64,000 bases of DNA, taken from Tsukamurella paurometabola DSM 20162. GTDB taxonomy: Bacteria > Actinomycetota > Actinomycetes > Mycobacteriales > Mycobacteriaceae. Positions 28,636 through 38,222 of the stretch are shown here, piece after piece. Position 1 is the first letter of the stretch; each line of letters begins with the position of its first letter. The translations under genes were made by a program, and so were the position numbers. The notes beneath the pieces are model-generated. The model ran no database searches and was not told where the DNA came from. It worked only from the letters and a program-made list of their open reading frames with translations. The DNA lies in NCBI RefSeq assembly GCF_000092225.1, contig NC_014158.1, positions 3,472,001 to 3,536,000 of the forward strand, read 5' to 3'.

Positions 28636-30936
28636 ATGTTCGCTCGGAAATCTCCCTTCGCCCGCGGATCCGGCCGACCGGCCGGCCTCGCGCTCACCGT
28701 CGCCGTGGTCGTCACCCTCGCCCCCGGCGTCACCTCGTTCACCGCGTCGGCCACCACCACCAGCACGGGGACGAGTTCCGTCGCCTGGGGCGACTGCCCC
28801 AGCGACGTCAAGGTGGTCAACACGGACGGTGCCGTCGCGAAGTGCACCACCATCCGCGTGCCGGTGGACTACCAGGATCCCGCGGCGGGATCCTTCGACA
28901 TCCTCGCGACCGGGTTCATCCCCGCCGGCACCCCCAAGGGCGTGATCTTCGGCAACCCGGGCGGGCCGGGAGGTTCGGCACTGGACTTCTGGGGCGACAC
29001 GTTCGCCACCCCGCGCGAGCTGTTCCGCGACTACATCCTGATCGGGCTGCAGCCGCGCGGCCTGCTGCACGGCACCAGCCTGCAGTGCAGCACGGCGCAG
29101 ACCTGCACCGACCTCGCCGACGACGCGTACAAGAAGACGTTGACCACCGAGAACATCGCCCGCGATATGGACGAACTCCGCAAAGCGCTGGGCGTCGAGA
29201 AGATCGACTACTACGGCGCCTCCTGGGGCACCGAACTCGGTGCCGCGTACGCCACCCTGTTCCCGCGCAACGTCGACAAGATGATCCTGGACTCGAACAT
29301 CGACCCCGTGACGCGCGGCGTCGGGGCCGGCGAGCTCGCGAACGCCCGCGCCGAAGAGGTCTTCGAGCGACGCCTGTACGACTTCTTCGACTGGGCGGCG
29401 GCGAACAACTCCGTCTTCGGACTCGGCGACACTCCGTACAAGGTGTACTCGGCCTGGAACAGCGCCCGGCTCGTCGAGGACCCGAAGTCGTGGGTCTTCA
29501 ACTACCTTCCCCCGGAACTGCGCGCGAACGATCTGCCGCCGGCGATGCGCGCCGATGCGAACGCGATCCTTCCCGATCTCAACGCCACGATCCGGGACAC
29601 GTCCAAGCGTGACTTCGCCGCGCGCCTCGCGGCCGCCGCGAGCCGGGGCGAAGTCACGAGCACAGCCGTGGCCGGTGGCTACCCGGAGAGCCCACTCCTG
29701 GTGAACGCCACGACCTTCATGTACACCCGCCGGAACTGGTCGCTGTACGCCGATCAGATCGATCTCGTGCTGCGGCCCATCGATACCAAGGCGCTGGCGC
29801 GGCTCGCGGACCCCACAACGATCAATCCGGCGGCAACGGCGCTCTTGCGCGGCGTCGGCGCCCTCTCCCCGTACGTCGGGCACGCCGGGACGACTGCCGC
29901 GGAGGGCCTGTCGGCGACACAGGGAGTGGCGGTCAACGCCAGCTCGGCCGAGCTCGGGCGCACGGGGAGCGTCCGGGACACCCCTGATCCGAAGTTCGTG
30001 ACATTGCGCGACGAAGCATTGCAGGATCTCGAGCGGGCGCGCGCCGCCGGTGAGTCGACCCCCACCCTCCGGGCCAAGGCGGCGATCGCGCGCGCCTTCA
30101 CCTATATGAGCTGGGGCTACGTGAATCCGGCACCCTGGTCGGGCGACGGTCTCACCACCGCGCCCCTGCTCCTGCAGAGCCTGACCGACCCCGCCACCGG
30201 TGGCGGTGAGAGTCTCGCCGAGGCACTCGGCGGCCACCTGATCACCGTCGAGGGCGGGGATCACGGAGTGTTCCGCATCGGCAACACCACCGTGGACCGC
30301 GCGGTGCTCGACTACCTGGCCAGCGGCACCACTGACATCACCCGTGCACCCGAGACGGCCGTCACCGCGGTGGACTACCTCAAGCCCGTGCGCGACTTCG
30401 TCACCAGGATGCGGATCGCCTCCCCGCAGGTCACGGGTCCGACCATCCCCGATACCGACCTCAATCGCCTGCTGTCCACTCCCGGCCCCAACGTCGACGC
30501 CGTCTCGGTGGTGCCCCGGCCGGTGTTCGCGCCTCGGGAGACACCCGCGACTGACCCTGAGCCCGCACCGGCCGCACTCGCCGCCGGTATCACGGCGGAC
30601 GTGGATCCGGACGGTGCCGATGCACGCCCGGCATCCACCGCGACCAGCAGCATTCCGGAGTCCGCGGTGGCGACCCAAAGCTCCAGCCCTGCAACGCCCT
30701 CCGACCACGCGGCCGGTCGCGCACCGGAGACGACTGCCGCGGATCCGTCCACGGCGAAGCCGGAACCGAGCACGACCGAGGATTCCAATCCCGCCGTCGG
30801 CGCGACCGAGCAGACCACGCCGTCGCCGAGTTCCGCGACCGCACCTACCGAACCGGCAACGACCGCCGAAACACGTGCCGCTCCCGGCCCGGAGTCGAGC
30901 GGAGCGGGTGCGGCGAATGCGGCTCCCGCCGCGTAG
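28636..30936 (+). CDS. Secreted TAP-like alpha/beta hydrolase with Pro/Ser/Thr tail
   Basis: 766 residues. N-terminal signal peptide (about residues 1-36). S33-type hydrolase: oxyanion motif G-N-P-G-G-P-G-G-S, nucleophile Ser196 in G-A-S-W-G-T, and a likely catalytic His in E-G-G-D-H-G-V-F. Related to Streptomyces tripeptidyl aminopeptidase and the mycobacterial CaeA/Hip1-like group. After the catalytic part (to about residue 615) comes a ~150-residue tail rich in Ala, Pro, Ser, Thr and Glu, probably a disordered wall-spanning or glycosylated region. GAAGGA lies before the ATG. Substrate unknown. Confidence 0.82.
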   Translation: MFARKSPFARGSGRPAGLALTVAVVVTLAPGVTSFTASATTTSTGTSSVAWGDCPSDVKVVNTDGAVAKCTTIRVPVDYQDPAAGSFDILATGFIPAGTPKGVIFGNPGGPGGSALDFWGDTFATPRELFRDYILIGLQPRGLLHGTSLQCSTAQTCTDLADDAYKKTLTTENIARDMDELRKALGVEKIDYYGASWGTELGAAYATLFPRNVDKMILDSNIDPVTRGVGAGELANARAEEVFERRLYDFFDWAAANNSVFGLGDTPYKVYSAWNSARLVEDPKSWVFNYLPPELRANDLPPAMRADANAILPDLNATIRDTSKRDFAARLAAAASRGEVTSTAVAGGYPESPLLVNATTFMYTRRNWSLYADQIDLVLRPIDTKALARLADPTTINPAATALLRGVGALSPYVGHAGTTAAEGLSATQGVAVNASSAELGRTGSVRDTPDPKFVTLRDEALQDLERARAAGESTPTLRAKAAIARAFTYMSWGYVNPAPWSGDGLTTAPLLLQSLTDPATGGGESLAEALGGHLITVEGGDHGVFRIGNTTVDRAVLDYLASGTTDITRAPETAVTAVDYLKPVRDFVTRMRIASPQVTGPTIPDTDLNRLLSTPGPNVDAVSVVPRPVFAPRETPATDPEPAPAALAAGITADVDPDGADARPASTATSSIPESAVATQSSSPATPSDHAAGRAPETTAADPSTAKPEPSTTEDSNPAVGATEQTTPSPSSATAPTEPATTAETRAAPGPESSGAGAANAAPAA

Positions 30937-30947
30937 CGGCGCGGCGC

Positions 30948-31463
30948 CTACCCGACCACGAGGGTGGTGGTGACGGGCGTCGGGTTCTGGGTGAGATCGA
31001 GCACCGGGCAGTGCGCGTCCACGGTGTCGGTGAGCTCTCGGTAGCGATCCGCCGAATCCGGCCCGGAGATGTTCACCGTCACCCGGACGGCGGTGAAGCC
31101 CGGGCGCACACCGTCTTCCAGGCCGAAGAAGCCGCGTACGTCGAGGTCACCCTCAGCGCTCAGTGCGAGCTCGTCGATCGTGACCCCGAGCTTGTCGGCG
31201 TAGAAGCGGTAGGTGACCACCTGACAGGCCAGCAGCGCGCCGAGGTAGGCCTCGACGGGGTTGATCGCGGTGTCCTCGCCACCGAGGGTGGGCGGCTCAT
31301 CGACGGCGAGGGTGTGCTGGCGGGCGGTACTCACGCTGCCGACGGTGCCCTTCGGCACTGCGGAGGCGGAGAAGACGACGTGGGCGTTGGCGGTGTTGCG
31401 GGTGACGGCGTCGCGGGTGACGTCGATGATGGCGGTCAGCGCGCCGGTGGTCGATGCGGTCAT
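30948..31463 (-). CDS. OsmC family peroxiredoxin-like protein
   Basis: 171 residues. The two redox cysteines of the OsmC/Ohr fold are present in L-L-A-C-Q-V-V-T and A-H-C-P-V-L-D, with the conserved N-P-V-E-A-Y-L-G-A-L preceding the first. OsmC proteins reduce organic hydroperoxides or handle thiol stress in the cytoplasm. Start at the ATG with GAGGAG six bases upstream; an in-frame extension without a ribosome site is rejected. Convergent with the TAP-like gene, 11 bases apart. Confidence 0.88.
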   Translation of the reverse strand: MTASTTGALTAIIDVTRDAVTRNTANAHVVFSASAVPKGTVGSVSTARQHTLAVDEPPTLGGEDTAINPVEAYLGALLACQVVTYRFYADKLGVTIDELALSAEGDLDVRGFFGLEDGVRPGFTAVRVTVNISGPDSADRYRELTDTVDAHCPVLDLTQNPTPVTTTLVVG

Positions 31464-31577
31464 GGCGGTCTCCTCGTGTGCCCGGCGCCGGACGGCCCCG
31501 ATAGCGCGACGGTAGGTTCGGTGCACTCGCGAACACACGTGTTGGGCTCACGCTGATTCCTGTGCGCCCGTGACCGA

Positions 31578-31583
31578 TAGGCT
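31578..31583 (+). promoter_or_regulatory. Leaderless-type -10 box
   Basis: TAGGCT followed after 7 bases (GATCCGC) by the GTG at 31591. The same hexamer precedes the hydrolase start at 54479. Confidence 0.5.
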
Positions 31584-31590
31584 GATCCGC

Positions 31591-32835
31591 GTGTCCGAAA
31601 CCGAGTTGACCGCGAAGCAGGCGTCCGCAGCCTCCGTGGCCCTGGTGCTGACCACCACGGTCGGCTTGGTGGGTGCATCCGTGAGCAGCGGCACGGCCGC
31701 GGTGATCTGGGCGATCGGCACCGTCGCCGCGATCGTGGGGCTCGCGTACCGGATGCGGCGCGCACCGTCGGGAACGGTGGCCGTGACCCTGCTCATCACC
31801 GGGATCGTGGTGCTGTCTGCGGGCCTTCCCGCCGTCGCAGTGATCTCGGAATCACGCGGCTCGTCGTCCACCCCGGCGGTCGATGCCGAGCACGCCGCCA
31901 GCCCCGTGCCGGACCCGAACTCGGAGATGCGCGCGGCGCTCGACAAGGCCGACGAGCTCCTGCCCGGCGGGGCGGACTCGGTGCTGCGCATCGATATCGA
32001 CGAGACCTCCACGCAGGTCTACGTTCTCGATCTGGCGGCAGGGCAATCCGTGTACGCCAACTACTCCCGGTCGAGCGACCGGTGGTACGACCCGAGCCGG
32101 ACTCCGTCCCGGGACCGGGGCGAATCGACGTTCCGCCGCGCCGATCTCGCGCACCTCGACCTGACCCGCGCCGCCGCGGCGGTGACGGCCGCGGCCGACC
32201 GGATCGGCATCGACCGTTCCTTCCGGCACGCTTCCGATGGCATCGAGGTGCAGCGGCGCAGTTCCGACCGGAAGCTGGTCGCCGCGTTCAGCATGTCCGG
32301 CGAGGAGGTCGAGGTCGATCACACCGGTGCGCTCCCCGACAACCTGGGCTTGGTCAGCGTCGACGGGTTCTTGCCCGCCGCCGAGAAGCTGCTGCGCAGC
32401 AACGGTATCGATCCCAGGCAGCCGGTGCTCGGCGGCCTGTCGTACGCGGTGTACAAGCCCACGGCCGATGCGGTGCCGCACACCGATCCCGGCACCGTGA
32501 AGATCGACATCCGAGGAGGGGGCCGGTCGGGCTCCCTCGAAGAGACGGTGGGTACGTTCCCGGTGGTCCGGCTCGAACCCGATACCGGCAGCGCCTCCTC
32601 CGCCTTCGCCCTGACCGCGGTCACCGCGGGAGGAATCGACACCGCGCGGGCCGACCTGGTGCAGCGGCGGAAGGTCGCCACGGTGGACACCCACGCCATC
32701 AGCCTGGAGATCGGCCAGGACGCCTCGTCGTCCGCCCTCCGGCAGCGCAACCCGCCACCCGTCCTCCATCTCGGGCTCGGCCCGTCGAGCGATGCCTACT
32801 ACCGGCTCGACGGGACATTCGTCCGCGCGGATTGA
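31591..32835 (+). CDS. Membrane-anchored protein of unknown function
   Basis: 414 residues. Two or three hydrophobic helices near the N-terminus (about residues 10-85), then an extracytoplasmic region of ~320 residues with repeating alpha/beta character and no cysteines or enzyme motif recognised. Start chosen at the GTG lying 7 nt after TAGGCT; a GTG 21 bases upstream is in frame but would sit ahead of that -10 box. Divergent from OsmC, convergent with the GH5 gene (3-base gap). Confidence 0.6.
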   Translation: MSETELTAKQASAASVALVLTTTVGLVGASVSSGTAAVIWAIGTVAAIVGLAYRMRRAPSGTVAVTLLITGIVVLSAGLPAVAVISESRGSSSTPAVDAEHAASPVPDPNSEMRAALDKADELLPGGADSVLRIDIDETSTQVYVLDLAAGQSVYANYSRSSDRWYDPSRTPSRDRGESTFRRADLAHLDLTRAAAAVTAAADRIGIDRSFRHASDGIEVQRRSSDRKLVAAFSMSGEEVEVDHTGALPDNLGLVSVDGFLPAAEKLLRSNGIDPRQPVLGGLSYAVYKPTADAVPHTDPGTVKIDIRGGGRSGSLEETVGTFPVVRLEPDTGSASSAFALTAVTAGGIDTARADLVQRRKVATVDTHAISLEIGQDASSSALRQRNPPPVLHLGLGPSSDAYYRLDGTFVRAD

Positions 32836-32838
32836 CCG

Positions 32839-34107
32839 CTACTGCGCCGTGGGCGGCTGCTGTGGCGCCTGCGGGGCGGCGGCCTGCTGCTGCGGTGGCG
32901 CGGGCTGCGCGGGCGCCTGGGTTGCGGGAGCCGGCGCAGTGGTGCCCGCAGTGAGCTGCCGGATCGTCGCGACCTCGGAGTCACGGTACGGCCTACCGTC
33001 GGGCCAGAGGATGTCGTGGAACCACTCGCGCGGCTGGCGGGCACCCACATAAGGCTGCTTCCACGAGTCCCACGGATAGTAGGTCTGGCTGCGGCCGGCC
33101 ACGAAGCCCCACTGCATCGCGTCGATCTTCAGTTCCTTGCAGATCGGCAGGATGGTCTCGATGGTGCTGCCCTGCGCGCGGGCCATGTACTCGGTGAGCA
33201 GCAGCGGGCGCCCCTCCTTGGCGAGGTCTGCGGCCATCGAGCGGAACTTCTCCGGCGGATCGTAGCTGTGGAAGCTGATCACATCGGACTGCTCCAGCTG
33301 GATCGTGCGGATCTCGGGCCGGGTGTCGGCCCACACGCCGGAGGTGAGTGGCTGCGACGGGTTCCCGGCACGGGCCCACTCGAACGCCTTGGGCAGCAAC
33401 TGCGCCACGCGGGCCACCTTGTCAGGCGGGCTCAGCGGGTAGGAGTCCGCGAGGTTCTCCGGCTCGTTCCACACGTCCCAGGCGACCACGCGCGGGTCGT
33501 TCGCGAAGGCCTTGACCACACCGGTGGCATAGGCCTGCAGGGCACTGGTGTCGGCGTTGGTGAGGCCGGCGGCCCCCGGGCTCTGCACCCAGGTCGAGTT
33601 GTGCACGCCGGGTGTGGGCTCGCGCTGCACCCCGGGCTTGGGGTTCGGGTCCCAACAGGAGTCGAACAGCACGAACATGGTGCGGATGCCATTGGCCGAG
33701 GCGATCGACAGGAAGGTGTCCAGGCGCTGCGTGAACCCGGCGGGGTCAGCGGTCCACAACTGGTCCTGCAGGAAAACCCGGATCACCGACATCCCGAGGC
33801 CGCGAGCCCACGCCAGCTCGGTGTTGATCCGGTTGGTATCGAAGGTCTGCGCCTGGAACATCTCGAACTGGTTGCCCGCGTTCGCATTGATGAAGTTGCA
33901 GCCCACCATCCAGCCGGCCTGCTCGCGCCACTGCTGCGCCCGCTCGGGAGTCCACCGGGTCGCGGGAACCGACGGCACCGCTCCCGGGGTCCCCGGTACC
34001 GTTCCACCCGAGCCCGCACCCGACCCCGGGTCGGCCGCGGCTCGCGCGGCGAGCATCGTCGCCGGGACGGTGGCCGCCGCCATGGCAAGCATCGCTCTGC
34101 GCGTCAT
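32839..34107 (-). CDS. Secreted GH5-like glycoside hydrolase
   Basis: 422 residues. N-terminal Tat-type signal (T-R-R-A-M-L then a hydrophobic stretch to A-A-R-A-A-A-D-P). A TIM-barrel glycosidase of clan A: acid/base Glu215 in W-N-E-P and nucleophile Glu306 in L-T-E-Y. W-G-F-V-A-G-R-S-Q-T-Y follows, consistent with a GH5/cellulase-fold enzyme acting on beta-linked glucan, mannan or xylan. A ~45-residue Pro/Ala/Gln-rich tail ends the protein. ATG at 34107 starts the Tat signal directly; longer starts add no family sequence. Confidence 0.82.
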   Translation of the reverse strand: MTRRAMLAMAAATVPATMLAARAAADPGSGAGSGGTVPGTPGAVPSVPATRWTPERAQQWREQAGWMVGCNFINANAGNQFEMFQAQTFDTNRINTELAWARGLGMSVIRVFLQDQLWTADPAGFTQRLDTFLSIASANGIRTMFVLFDSCWDPNPKPGVQREPTPGVHNSTWVQSPGAAGLTNADTSALQAYATGVVKAFANDPRVVAWDVWNEPENLADSYPLSPPDKVARVAQLLPKAFEWARAGNPSQPLTSGVWADTRPEIRTIQLEQSDVISFHSYDPPEKFRSMAADLAKEGRPLLLTEYMARAQGSTIETILPICKELKIDAMQWGFVAGRSQTYYPWDSWKQPYVGARQPREWFHDILWPDGRPYRDSEVATIRQLTAGTTAPAPATQAPAQPAPPQQQAAAPQAPQQPPTAQ

Positions 34108-34177
34108 ATCCACACCAATACCATACGCACCATTTACAACTTCAGTCACAAACTGGACATCGGGCGCGTCGGGACGG

Positions 34178-34924
34178 CTAGCCTTCGATCGCCCTCCGCG
34201 CACGTCCCTCCAGCTCGGCGCGGATCACCGGGGTACGGGTGAGGACCCCGCGGTCGACCAGCCGGTCCATGGTCGCGACCACCTGTTCCAGATACGCGGC
34301 ACGCTCCGCGGATTCGGCGGCCTGCGCATGCCGGTACAGCTTGAGCCCGCGGTCCAGATCGCGGACGTCCTCGGCGGCGAGGTTGTCGCGACCGGTGCTG
34401 CGGGCGTAGCGGTCGGCGGCGATCCAGGTGATGCGCAGGTCGGTGACGGCCTTCGCGTAGGCGTCGGCGCGGGCCTCGTCGGGGATGTCGTCGGTGCGCA
34501 GCGACCCCGCGTGATCGAGGGCGTCGTGGAAGGCCATCACCTTCGCGGCGCCCAGATCCCACATCGCGGGGAAGCGCAGCAGCATCTCCGGATCCAGCTC
34601 GTACGCGCCGTATTCGGAGAGGACTTCGTCGTGCCGAGCGCGGGCGCGTTCCCACCGCTCCCGGGCGGTCGGGGCGGGCGCAGCGGCCGGCGCCGACGGA
34701 CGCGCAGTCGGACGGGGAGCGCGCCGAGGTTGCACCGGATCGGCCGTACCGGCGGTGGGGTTGCCCCCGCCGGAGACGCCGATGATGATGGCCACCGCGG
34801 CCACACCGCCGAGCAACAGCAACGGGATCGGGCCGAACGGGCGCACCGCCATGAGGCCGAGAAGTGCGGCGGCGGCGACGATCGCGATGACCGGTCCACG
34901 CGCCCGCCGCCGACTCCCACTCAC
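34178..34924 (-). CDS. Membrane protein with helical C-terminal domain, unknown
   Basis: 248 residues. Two membrane helices (about residues 10-50), a Pro/Ala-rich linker (60-85) and a charged helical domain of ~160 residues, probably cytoplasmic (I-T-W-I-A-A-D-R-Y-A-R, then R-A-A-Y-L-E-Q-V-V). No recognised family. GTG start 6 nt after TAGGTT, so likely leaderless. It follows the PAP2 gene with 20 bases between. Confidence 0.55.
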   Translation of the reverse strand: MSGSRRRARGPVIAIVAAAALLGLMAVRPFGPIPLLLLGGVAAVAIIIGVSGGGNPTAGTADPVQPRRAPRPTARPSAPAAAPAPTARERWERARARHDEVLSEYGAYELDPEMLLRFPAMWDLGAAKVMAFHDALDHAGSLRTDDIPDEARADAYAKAVTDLRITWIAADRYARSTGRDNLAAEDVRDLDRGLKLYRHAQAAESAERAAYLEQVVATMDRLVDRGVLTRTPVIRAELEGRARRAIEG

Positions 34925-34930
34925 CAGGAG

Positions 34931-34936
34931 AACCTA
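34931..34936 (-). promoter_or_regulatory. Leaderless-type -10 box
   Basis: TAGGTT on the minus strand followed after 6 bases (CTCCTG) by the GTG at 34924. Confidence 0.45.
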
Positions 34937-34944
34937 TCGCGTGA

Positions 34945-36318
34945 TCACGCGCGCAGGCGCGGCGCCTCCACCGCTCCCGGCAGCACGGTCGGCACAGCAC
35001 CGTCGACCACGGCTCCGAGGCGCACCGCCCCGCTCGACGGAAATGCCACGCGGTAGTAGGCGAAGGCCATCGCGGCAGCGCTGCCGAGCAGCAGGACCGC
35101 CGCCACCGGACCGCTCTGCGCCATCGGCACGCTGAGGTAGCGGGTGGCCACCAGGATCGCCGCGAAGGTGCCCGCACCCCCGGCGATGGTGAGCAACCGG
35201 CGACGGTGCCAGCCGTCCTCCGGCCGCACCAGCGCGGTCTCGAGCGTGAGCGCGAAGACGAAACCGGCGACCAGATCGATGCCGTAGTGCGCGCCGATAC
35301 CGAGCGTGGCCGAGAGGGTGCACACGAACCAGAAGACGCCGAAGGCCTTGAGCAGCCGTGGGCCGCGGAGCGCGTGCAGCAGGATGGCCGTGGCCCAGGC
35401 GGTGTGCAGGCTGGGCATGCAGTTGCGCGGGGCGAGCTGGCTGTAATACGCGGAGATCGGCTCCAGCGACGTGGGCACCACGTTCGGCCACACGTCCAGC
35501 CACGCGGCGCCGGGCACCTGACCGCCGAACGCGTAGGCGGGGCCGACCACGGGGAAGAGGAAGTAGACGACCGGGCCGATCGCGCCGATCAAAATGAACG
35601 AGCGCACGATGTGGTGCCGGGGGAAGCCCTCGGTGGAGCTGCGCCGCAGCTGGAAGTATGCGACCACCGCCGCCCCCACGGGCAGGTAGGTGTACACCTT
35701 CGTGATCAGCCACAGGTACCACTCGTGCTCGTTCACGAACCGGCCCATCACCCACGACGGGCTCCCCAGCGCGCGGTCGGCCACCTCGACGAACCAGTCG
35801 GCGACGAACGGCAGCGCTTGCATCGTCAGTTCGAGCCACACCCCGGCGACCCGACTGGTCACGATGAGGATCGCGGCGATGCCGACGGCCTTGAGCGTGA
35901 CCTCCTGATCGCGCCCCTTGAGCTGCCACAGCGCGTAGACGGCCAAACCGGCCAGCGCCCACATCACGCCGTTGCCGAAGTGCAGGTGCTCGCCGGCGAG
36001 ATAGCGCTGGATGTTGAACAGGATCTCCACGCCGACGACGGTGGCCAGGAACCACCCTCGGAACCGGCGCGGCATGCACATCACGGCGAGCGCCAGACCG
36101 GCGACCTTCACCTCACCGGCCACCGGGCGCCCGAAGAAGTCATCGCTGAGCAGGCGCACCGGGCCGCGCAGGTCGTAGTAGATCGCGGCGGCCTCGACGG
36201 CGAGCACGAAGCCCACCATGACCACGACCACCCAGGTCCACTCGCGCCGCCCCCAGCGACGGTCGGGCCGCTCCCCACGCGGCCCGCGTGGTAGCGCCTG
36301 GTCTGCACGCACCAACAT
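34945..36318 (-). CDS. PAP2-family integral membrane phosphatase/transferase
   Basis: 457 residues with at least eleven hydrophobic segments. PAP2 motifs lie in the C-terminal half: C-M-P-S-L-H-T-A-W-A (motif 2 His) and G-x-G-A-H-Y-G-I-D-L-V-A-G (motif 3 His/Asp). The layout, with several N-terminal helices before the PAP2 core, is typical of actinobacterial aureobasidin-resistance/inositol-phosphorylceramide-synthase-like proteins that act on phospholipids or phosphorylated glycolipids. Substrate not determinable. Confidence 0.82.
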   Translation of the reverse strand: MLVRADQALPRGPRGERPDRRWGRREWTWVVVVMVGFVLAVEAAAIYYDLRGPVRLLSDDFFGRPVAGEVKVAGLALAVMCMPRRFRGWFLATVVGVEILFNIQRYLAGEHLHFGNGVMWALAGLAVYALWQLKGRDQEVTLKAVGIAAILIVTSRVAGVWLELTMQALPFVADWFVEVADRALGSPSWVMGRFVNEHEWYLWLITKVYTYLPVGAAVVAYFQLRRSSTEGFPRHHIVRSFILIGAIGPVVYFLFPVVGPAYAFGGQVPGAAWLDVWPNVVPTSLEPISAYYSQLAPRNCMPSLHTAWATAILLHALRGPRLLKAFGVFWFVCTLSATLGIGAHYGIDLVAGFVFALTLETALVRPEDGWHRRRLLTIAGGAGTFAAILVATRYLSVPMAQSGPVAAVLLLGSAAAMAFAYYRVAFPSSGAVRLGAVVDGAVPTVLPGAVEAPRLRA

Positions 36319-36443
36319 GAGGTGAAATCATAGTTAACCCAGCGGTAACGGGGAAAGTCTGTTCGCCGTTTCGTGACGCATCTCGCGCATTCTCTGTGCG
36401 ATCGCGAACCCGGGTTGGTCTGCGGTGATACCCAGCCGACAGC

Positions 36444-36480
36444 GAAGGGCACGCATCCCACCGGGGGATGCGTGCCCTTC
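36444..36480 (-). terminator. Hairpin terminator after rpsN
   Basis: Perfect 16-bp stem: GAAGGGCACGCATCCC (36444-36459) with its complement at 36465-36480, 5-base loop. It starts 38 nt after the rpsN stop and closes the rplN-rpsN unit. Confidence 0.85.
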
Positions 36481-36518
36481 GTCTGCGTCAGTTCACCCGG
36501 GTCAGGCCCGGGCTGCAC

Positions 36519-36704
36519 TCACCAGCTGCTCTTGTGCACACCGGGGAGCTCGCCGGCGTGCGCCATCTCGCGCAGGCACACACGGCAGAGACCGAACTTG
36601 CGGAACACCGAGTGCGGGCGGCCGCACTTGTTGCACCGCGTGTACGCGCGAACGCCGAACTTCGGCTTCTTGTTGGCCTTGTTGACCAGCGCCTTCTTTG
36701 CCAT
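36519..36704 (-). CDS. rpsN: 30S ribosomal protein S14, zinc type
   Basis: 61 residues, the short zinc-binding (Z) form. C-N-K-C-G-R-P and C-R-V-C-L-R-E supply two Cys pairs. Located in the 30S head. Three bases after rplE. It is the last gene of its unit; rpsH, its normal neighbour, is displaced by 15.4 kb. Confidence 0.97.
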   Translation of the reverse strand: MAKKALVNKANKKPKFGVRAYTRCNKCGRPHSVFRKFGLCRVCLREMAHAGELPGVHKSSW

Positions 36705-36707
36705 GGC

Positions 36708-37271
36708 TCAGTTCTCCTTGAAGGGGAAGCCGAGGTGCTTGAGCAGTGCGCGGCCTTCCTCATTGTTGGTGGCAGTGGTGACGACGGTGATGTCCATACC
36801 GCGCGGGCGGTCGATGGAGTCCACGTCGATCTCGTGGAACATCGACTGCTCGTTCAGGCCGAACGTGTAGTTGCCGTTGCCGTCGAACTGGTTGCCGTTG
36901 AGGCCGCGGAAGTCGCGGATACGGGGCAGCGCGATCGAGGTCAGGCGATCGAGGAACTCCCACATGCGGTCGCCGCGCAGCGTGACGCGCGCACCGATCG
37001 GCATGCCCTCACGCAGCTTGAACTGCGCGATGGACTTGCGGGCCTTGCGGATCTCCGGCTTCTGGCCGGTGATCAGCTCGAGGTCCTTGACGGCGCCGTT
37101 GATGAGCTTGGCATCGCGGGCGGCGTCGCCGACACCCATGTTCACGACCACCTTGACGACGCCGGGGATCTGCATCACGTTGGCGTAGTCGAACTCGCTG
37201 TTCAGCGCGTCCTTGATCTCGGCGCGGTAGCGCGCCTTCAGGCGCGGCTGGGTCTTCTCAGAGGTGGTCAT
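36708..37271 (-). CDS. rplE: 50S ribosomal protein L5
   Basis: 187 residues. Contains V-V-x-N-M-G-V-G, [19 protein letters not shown]-x-x-V-T-L-R and R-D-F-R-G-L, the L5 signature set. Binds 5S rRNA and contacts P-site tRNA. One base after rplX. Confidence 0.97.
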   Translation of the reverse strand: MTTSEKTQPRLKARYRAEIKDALNSEFDYANVMQIPGVVKVVVNMGVGDAARDAKLINGAVKDLELITGQKPEIRKARKSIAQFKLREGMPIGARVTLRGDRMWEFLDRLTSIALPRIRDFRGLNGNQFDGNGNYTFGLNEQSMFHEIDVDSIDRPRGMDITVVTTATNNEEGRALLKHLGFPFKEN

Positions 37272-37272
37272 C

Positions 37273-37578
37273 TCAGATGTCCTTCCCGTTCTTGCGGGAG
37301 ATCCGCACGCGCTTGCCGGTCTCCTCGTCGGTCCGGTAGCCCACCCGAGTGGGGTTGCCGTCCGAGTCGACGACCATCACGTTCGAGACGTGGATCGGGG
37401 CTTCCTTGACCTCGATCCCACCCTGCGCGGTGGCGGACGTGCTGGTGTGCTTCTTGATCCGGTTGACGCCCTCGACGAGGACCTTGTCAGCCTTCGGGAA
37501 GGCCTCGACGACCTTGCCCTTCGCGCCCTTATCGGGGCCCGAGATCACGATGACCGTGTCTCCCTTGTGCACCTTCAT
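37273..37578 (-). CDS. rplX: 50S ribosomal protein L24
   Basis: 101 residues beginning [14 protein letters not shown]-x-D-K-G-A-K-G, the KOW motif of L24. Early 50S assembly initiator. One base after rplN and one before rplE. Confidence 0.97.
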   Translation of the reverse strand: MKVHKGDTVIVISGPDKGAKGKVVEAFPKADKVLVEGVNRIKKHTSTSATAQGGIEVKEAPIHVSNVMVVDSDGNPTRVGYRTDEETGKRVRISRKNGKDI

Positions 37579-37579
37579 G

Positions 37580-37948
37580 TCAGAGCACCTCCGGAGCCAG
37601 CGAAACGATCTTCATGAACTTCTTGTCGCGCAGCTCGCGGCCGACCGGGCCGAAGATGCGGGTGCCGCGAGGGTCGTTGTCGTTCTTGATGATGACAGCG
37701 GCGTTCTCGTCGAACTTGATGTACGAACCGTCCGGACGACGGCGCTCCTTGGCGGTGCGCACGATGACGGCCTTGACGACCTCGCCGCGCTTGACGTTGC
37801 CGCCGGGGATCGCGTCCTTGACGGTGGCGACGATGATGTCGCCGATGCCGGCGTAGCGGCGCGAGCTGCCACCGAGGACACGGATGCACAGGATTTCCTT
37901 GGCACCGGTGTTGTCGGCGACGCGCACTCGCGATTCCTGCTGAATCAC
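37580..37948 (-). CDS. rplN: 50S ribosomal protein L14
   Basis: 122 residues, exact family length: M-I-Q-Q-E-S-R[10 protein letters not shown]. GTG start with GAGGAG 8 nt upstream. Contacts 16S rRNA across the subunit interface. First gene of the rplN-rplX-rplE-rpsN unit, 6.7 kb from rpsQ, which normally precedes it. Confidence 0.97.
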   Translation of the reverse strand: MIQQESRVRVADNTGAKEILCIRVLGGSSRRYAGIGDIIVATVKDAIPGGNVKRGEVVKAVIVRTAKERRRPDGSYIKFDENAAVIIKNDNDPRGTRIFGPVGRELRDKKFMKIVSLAPEVL

Positions 37949-38060
37949 TAGCTTGTCTCCTCAGACCTGGATTTTCATACGTGCCGGATTACCGACCCGA
38001 GCACGCGCGGTCCGCCACCTGCGACAGCACACCACGGTGCTGCCGTCAGGCAACCGGTCC

Positions 38061-38090
38061 ATGATAGGCGAAACCGCAGGTCAGTTTCAA
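38061..38090 (-). promoter_or_regulatory. Promoter of the rplN-rpsN unit
   Basis: Minus strand: -35 TTGAAA (38085-38090), 18-base spacer, -10 TATCAT (38061-38066), about 110 nt before rplN. The -35 lies in GCGGATTTGAAACTGA, almost identical to the corresponding part of the rpsJ promoter. Best sigma-A-like match noticed in the window. Confidence 0.7.
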
Positions 38091-38183
38091 ATCCGCGCCT
38101 GACCCCCGTCGGACGGTCCGCGATGGGCCGGCCGCGTACCGTCGGGCTCACGGGTGCGTGTGCGGGGCCGAGTGCGGACCCGC

Positions 38184-38189
38184 CATAAT
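38184..38189 (+). promoter_or_regulatory. Candidate -10 box of the winged-helix/ATPase pair
   Basis: CATAAT 33 nt before the ATG at 38223; no clear -35. The nearest AT-leaning hexamer in a GC-rich gap. Confidence 0.3.
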
Positions 38190-38222
38190 TCCGGTGACCG
38201 AGACCGCGCCGAAGGGGATGAG

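Noticed and set aside
32839-34107. Reading the GH5 protein as a toxin or peptidase because of its Tat signal and Pro-rich tail
   Set aside because: Both glycosidase glutamates (W-N-E-P and L-T-E-Y) are in place with TIM-barrel spacing, so a glycoside hydrolase is the simpler call.
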